From: JBCDLI01 sp038745535
GTDB lineage: Bacteria; Pseudomonadota; Alphaproteobacteria; Rhizobiales; Rhizobiaceae
Assembly (NCBI GenBank): GCA_038745535.1
Contig: JBCDLI010000075.1
Coordinates: 1 to 7,554, forward strand
Direction of reading: 5' to 3'
Length of the DNA stretch: 7,554 nucleotides
A program made the translations under genes and the position numbers. Every line of letters starts with the position of its first letter. Within the stretch, counting starts at the first letter, position 1. A model generated the notes under the pieces. The model saw nothing but the letters and a program-made list of their open reading frames with translations. It was not told the DNA's origin and did not search any database. Below, piece by piece: positions 6,853 to 7,554 of the stretch.

Positions 6853-7529
6853 TGACCGGATTTATCGCACCTGACTTCGATCGAGAGGAGGTCTTTGGCT
6901 TGCCAGGTCCTCTTCCCGAAGGTGAGCGCCTCGTCTGGCAGGGAAGCCCGGACAGGCAACTGGTGGCGCGCCACGTGTTCAAGCGCCGCTGGCTAATGGG
7001 ATATTTCGTCGTGCTTGCCGGATGGCTTGTTGCGACAGGTTTTCACTTCGAGCGCGATGCGGTCGCTTTTGTGACATCGCTCGGGGCGATGGCAGTGGCT
7101 GCGCTGTTTATTTTCGGGCTGATTGAGCTTGTCAGTTGGGGCATCGCGAAAACCACGCGATACTCGATCACCACAAAGCGCGTCGTCATGCGGTTTGGAA
7201 TTGCACTTCCGAAGGCTTTCAACCTTCCGTTTGCGGAAATGGAAGCAGCCGACGTGATGAAGCGAAGCGATGGGTCGGGTTCTGTTTTCCTTCGTTTCAA
7301 ACCAGAAATCCGGCTGGCTTACCTCGTGTTTTTTCCACACGTTCGTGGTTTTCGCATTCGTAATCCTGAGCCGCAATTTCTCGCGCTTCGCGACCCCGAT
7401 GCAGCTGCTGTGGCACTTGGCGAGCAGTTCCGTGCGTTTGTTGCCCGCGAGCAAGAAGCATCAGCTCCAATCCGTTTGGAAGCCACGTTGGAAGGCTACG
7501 ACGGCGGCGCAATTCAGGCGGCTGAGTAA
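6852..7529 (+). CDS. puhB: Photosynthetic complex assembly protein PuhB
   Basis: PuhB is a membrane protein needed for efficient reaction-centre assembly, and indirectly for LH1, in Rhodobacter capsulatus; its biochemical activity is not settled. The 225-residue product begins MTGFIAPDFD and has the usual N-terminal segment GLPGPLPEGERLVWQGSPD (16-34). Two strong hydrophobic helices follow (about 48-64 and 71-98). After them comes a bacterial PH-like (YdbT-type) region with the signature TTRYSITTKRVVMRFGIALP (101-120) and LPFAEM (125-130). A weaker hydrophobic stretch, RLAYLVFFPHVRGF (154-167), may be the third membrane contact reported for the family. The C-terminal tail is soluble. The ATG shares one base with the puhA stop (TAATG), and no Shine-Dalgarno is visible upstream, so translation is probably by reinitiation after puhA (inference). 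The position directly after puhA confirms the assignment. Confidence 0.93.
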   Translation: MTGFIAPDFDREEVFGLPGPLPEGERLVWQGSPDRQLVARHVFKRRWLMGYFVVLAGWLVATGFHFERDAVAFVTSLGAMAVAALFIFGLIELVSWGIAKTTRYSITTKRVVMRFGIALPKAFNLPFAEMEAADVMKRSDGSGSVFLRFKPEIRLAYLVFFPHVRGFRIRNPEPQFLALRDPDAAAVALGEQFRAFVAREQEASAPIRLEATLEGYDGGAIQAAE

Positions 7530-7533
7530 GAGG
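7528..7533 (+). promoter_or_regulatory. Ribosome binding site of the gene after puhB
   Basis: AAGAGG overlaps the puhB stop codon and stands 7 bases before an ATG at 7541. The spacing favours that ATG over a second one at 7548, which would be 14 bases away. It is the main evidence that another gene of the operon starts within the window. Confidence 0.6.
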
Positions 7534-7540
7534 CAAAACG

Positions 7541-7554
7541 ATGAGCAATGACAA
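7541..7554 (+). CDS. puhC: Start of the next operon gene, probably PuhC, cut off by window edge
   Basis: Only four codons (MSND) and part of a fifth are visible. The start is supported by AAGAGG 7 bases upstream and by its position 11 bases after the puhB stop. The name rests on gene order alone: in most purple bacteria puhC, a membrane protein that aids reaction-centre/LH1 assembly, follows puhB. The visible residues are too few to test this by sequence, and another photosynthetic-complex gene cannot be excluded. Confidence 0.5.

Noticed and set aside
6835..6863. Possible hairpin (AAACCGG against CCGGATTT) across the puhA/puhB junction
   Set aside because: There are only four continuous pairs, then a bulged base, around a 14-base loop. 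It is too weak to call a feature.

Overview
The window is an internal piece of a purple-bacterial photosynthesis gene cluster. All genes lie on the + strand, almost without gaps: bchH (5' end cut off), bchL, bchM, lhaA, puhA, puhB, then the first four codons of a gene that is probably puhC. This order (bch genes running into lhaA and puhABC) is the conserved 'bch-puh superoperon' arrangement of phototrophic Proteobacteria. The type-II reaction-centre H subunit and the moderate-to-high GC content point to an alphaproteobacterium, either an anoxygenic purple bacterium or an aerobic anoxygenic phototroph. PuhA looks less like the Rhodobacter form and closer to Hyphomicrobiales-type or Blastochloris-type forms (for example its C-terminal TLREED...GGGLLYATP). 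I cannot name the genus.

Bases 1-4604 encode three enzymes of bacteriochlorophyll synthesis. BchH is the porphyrin-binding subunit of Mg-chelatase. BchM methylates the Mg-protoporphyrin it makes. BchL is the ATP-dependent iron-sulfur reductase component of the dark-operative protochlorophyllide reductase, which acts later in the pathway. Bases 4601-7554 turn to assembly of the photosystem: LhaA (a 12-helix BCD/PucC-family membrane protein for LH1 assembly), PuhA (reaction-centre H subunit), PuhB (reaction-centre assembly factor) and the start of probable PuhC. Pigment supply and the proteins that insert it are therefore in one transcription unit.

Only about 37 bases of the window are non-coding: 6 between bchL and bchM, 20 between lhaA and puhA, and 11 between puhB and the next start. 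Three junctions overlap (ATGA at bchH/bchL and bchM/lhaA, TAATG at puhA/puhB), which suggests translational coupling. Two RNA-level structures stand out: a nested hairpin at the end of lhaA just before the puhA ribosome binding site, and a small stem-loop containing the lhaA start codon.

I see no mobile elements, tRNA or rRNA genes, CRISPR arrays, frameshifts or signs of foreign insertion. I found no undescribed system here. The items worth a second look concern the regulatory hairpins and small sequence variations in BchL and PuhA.
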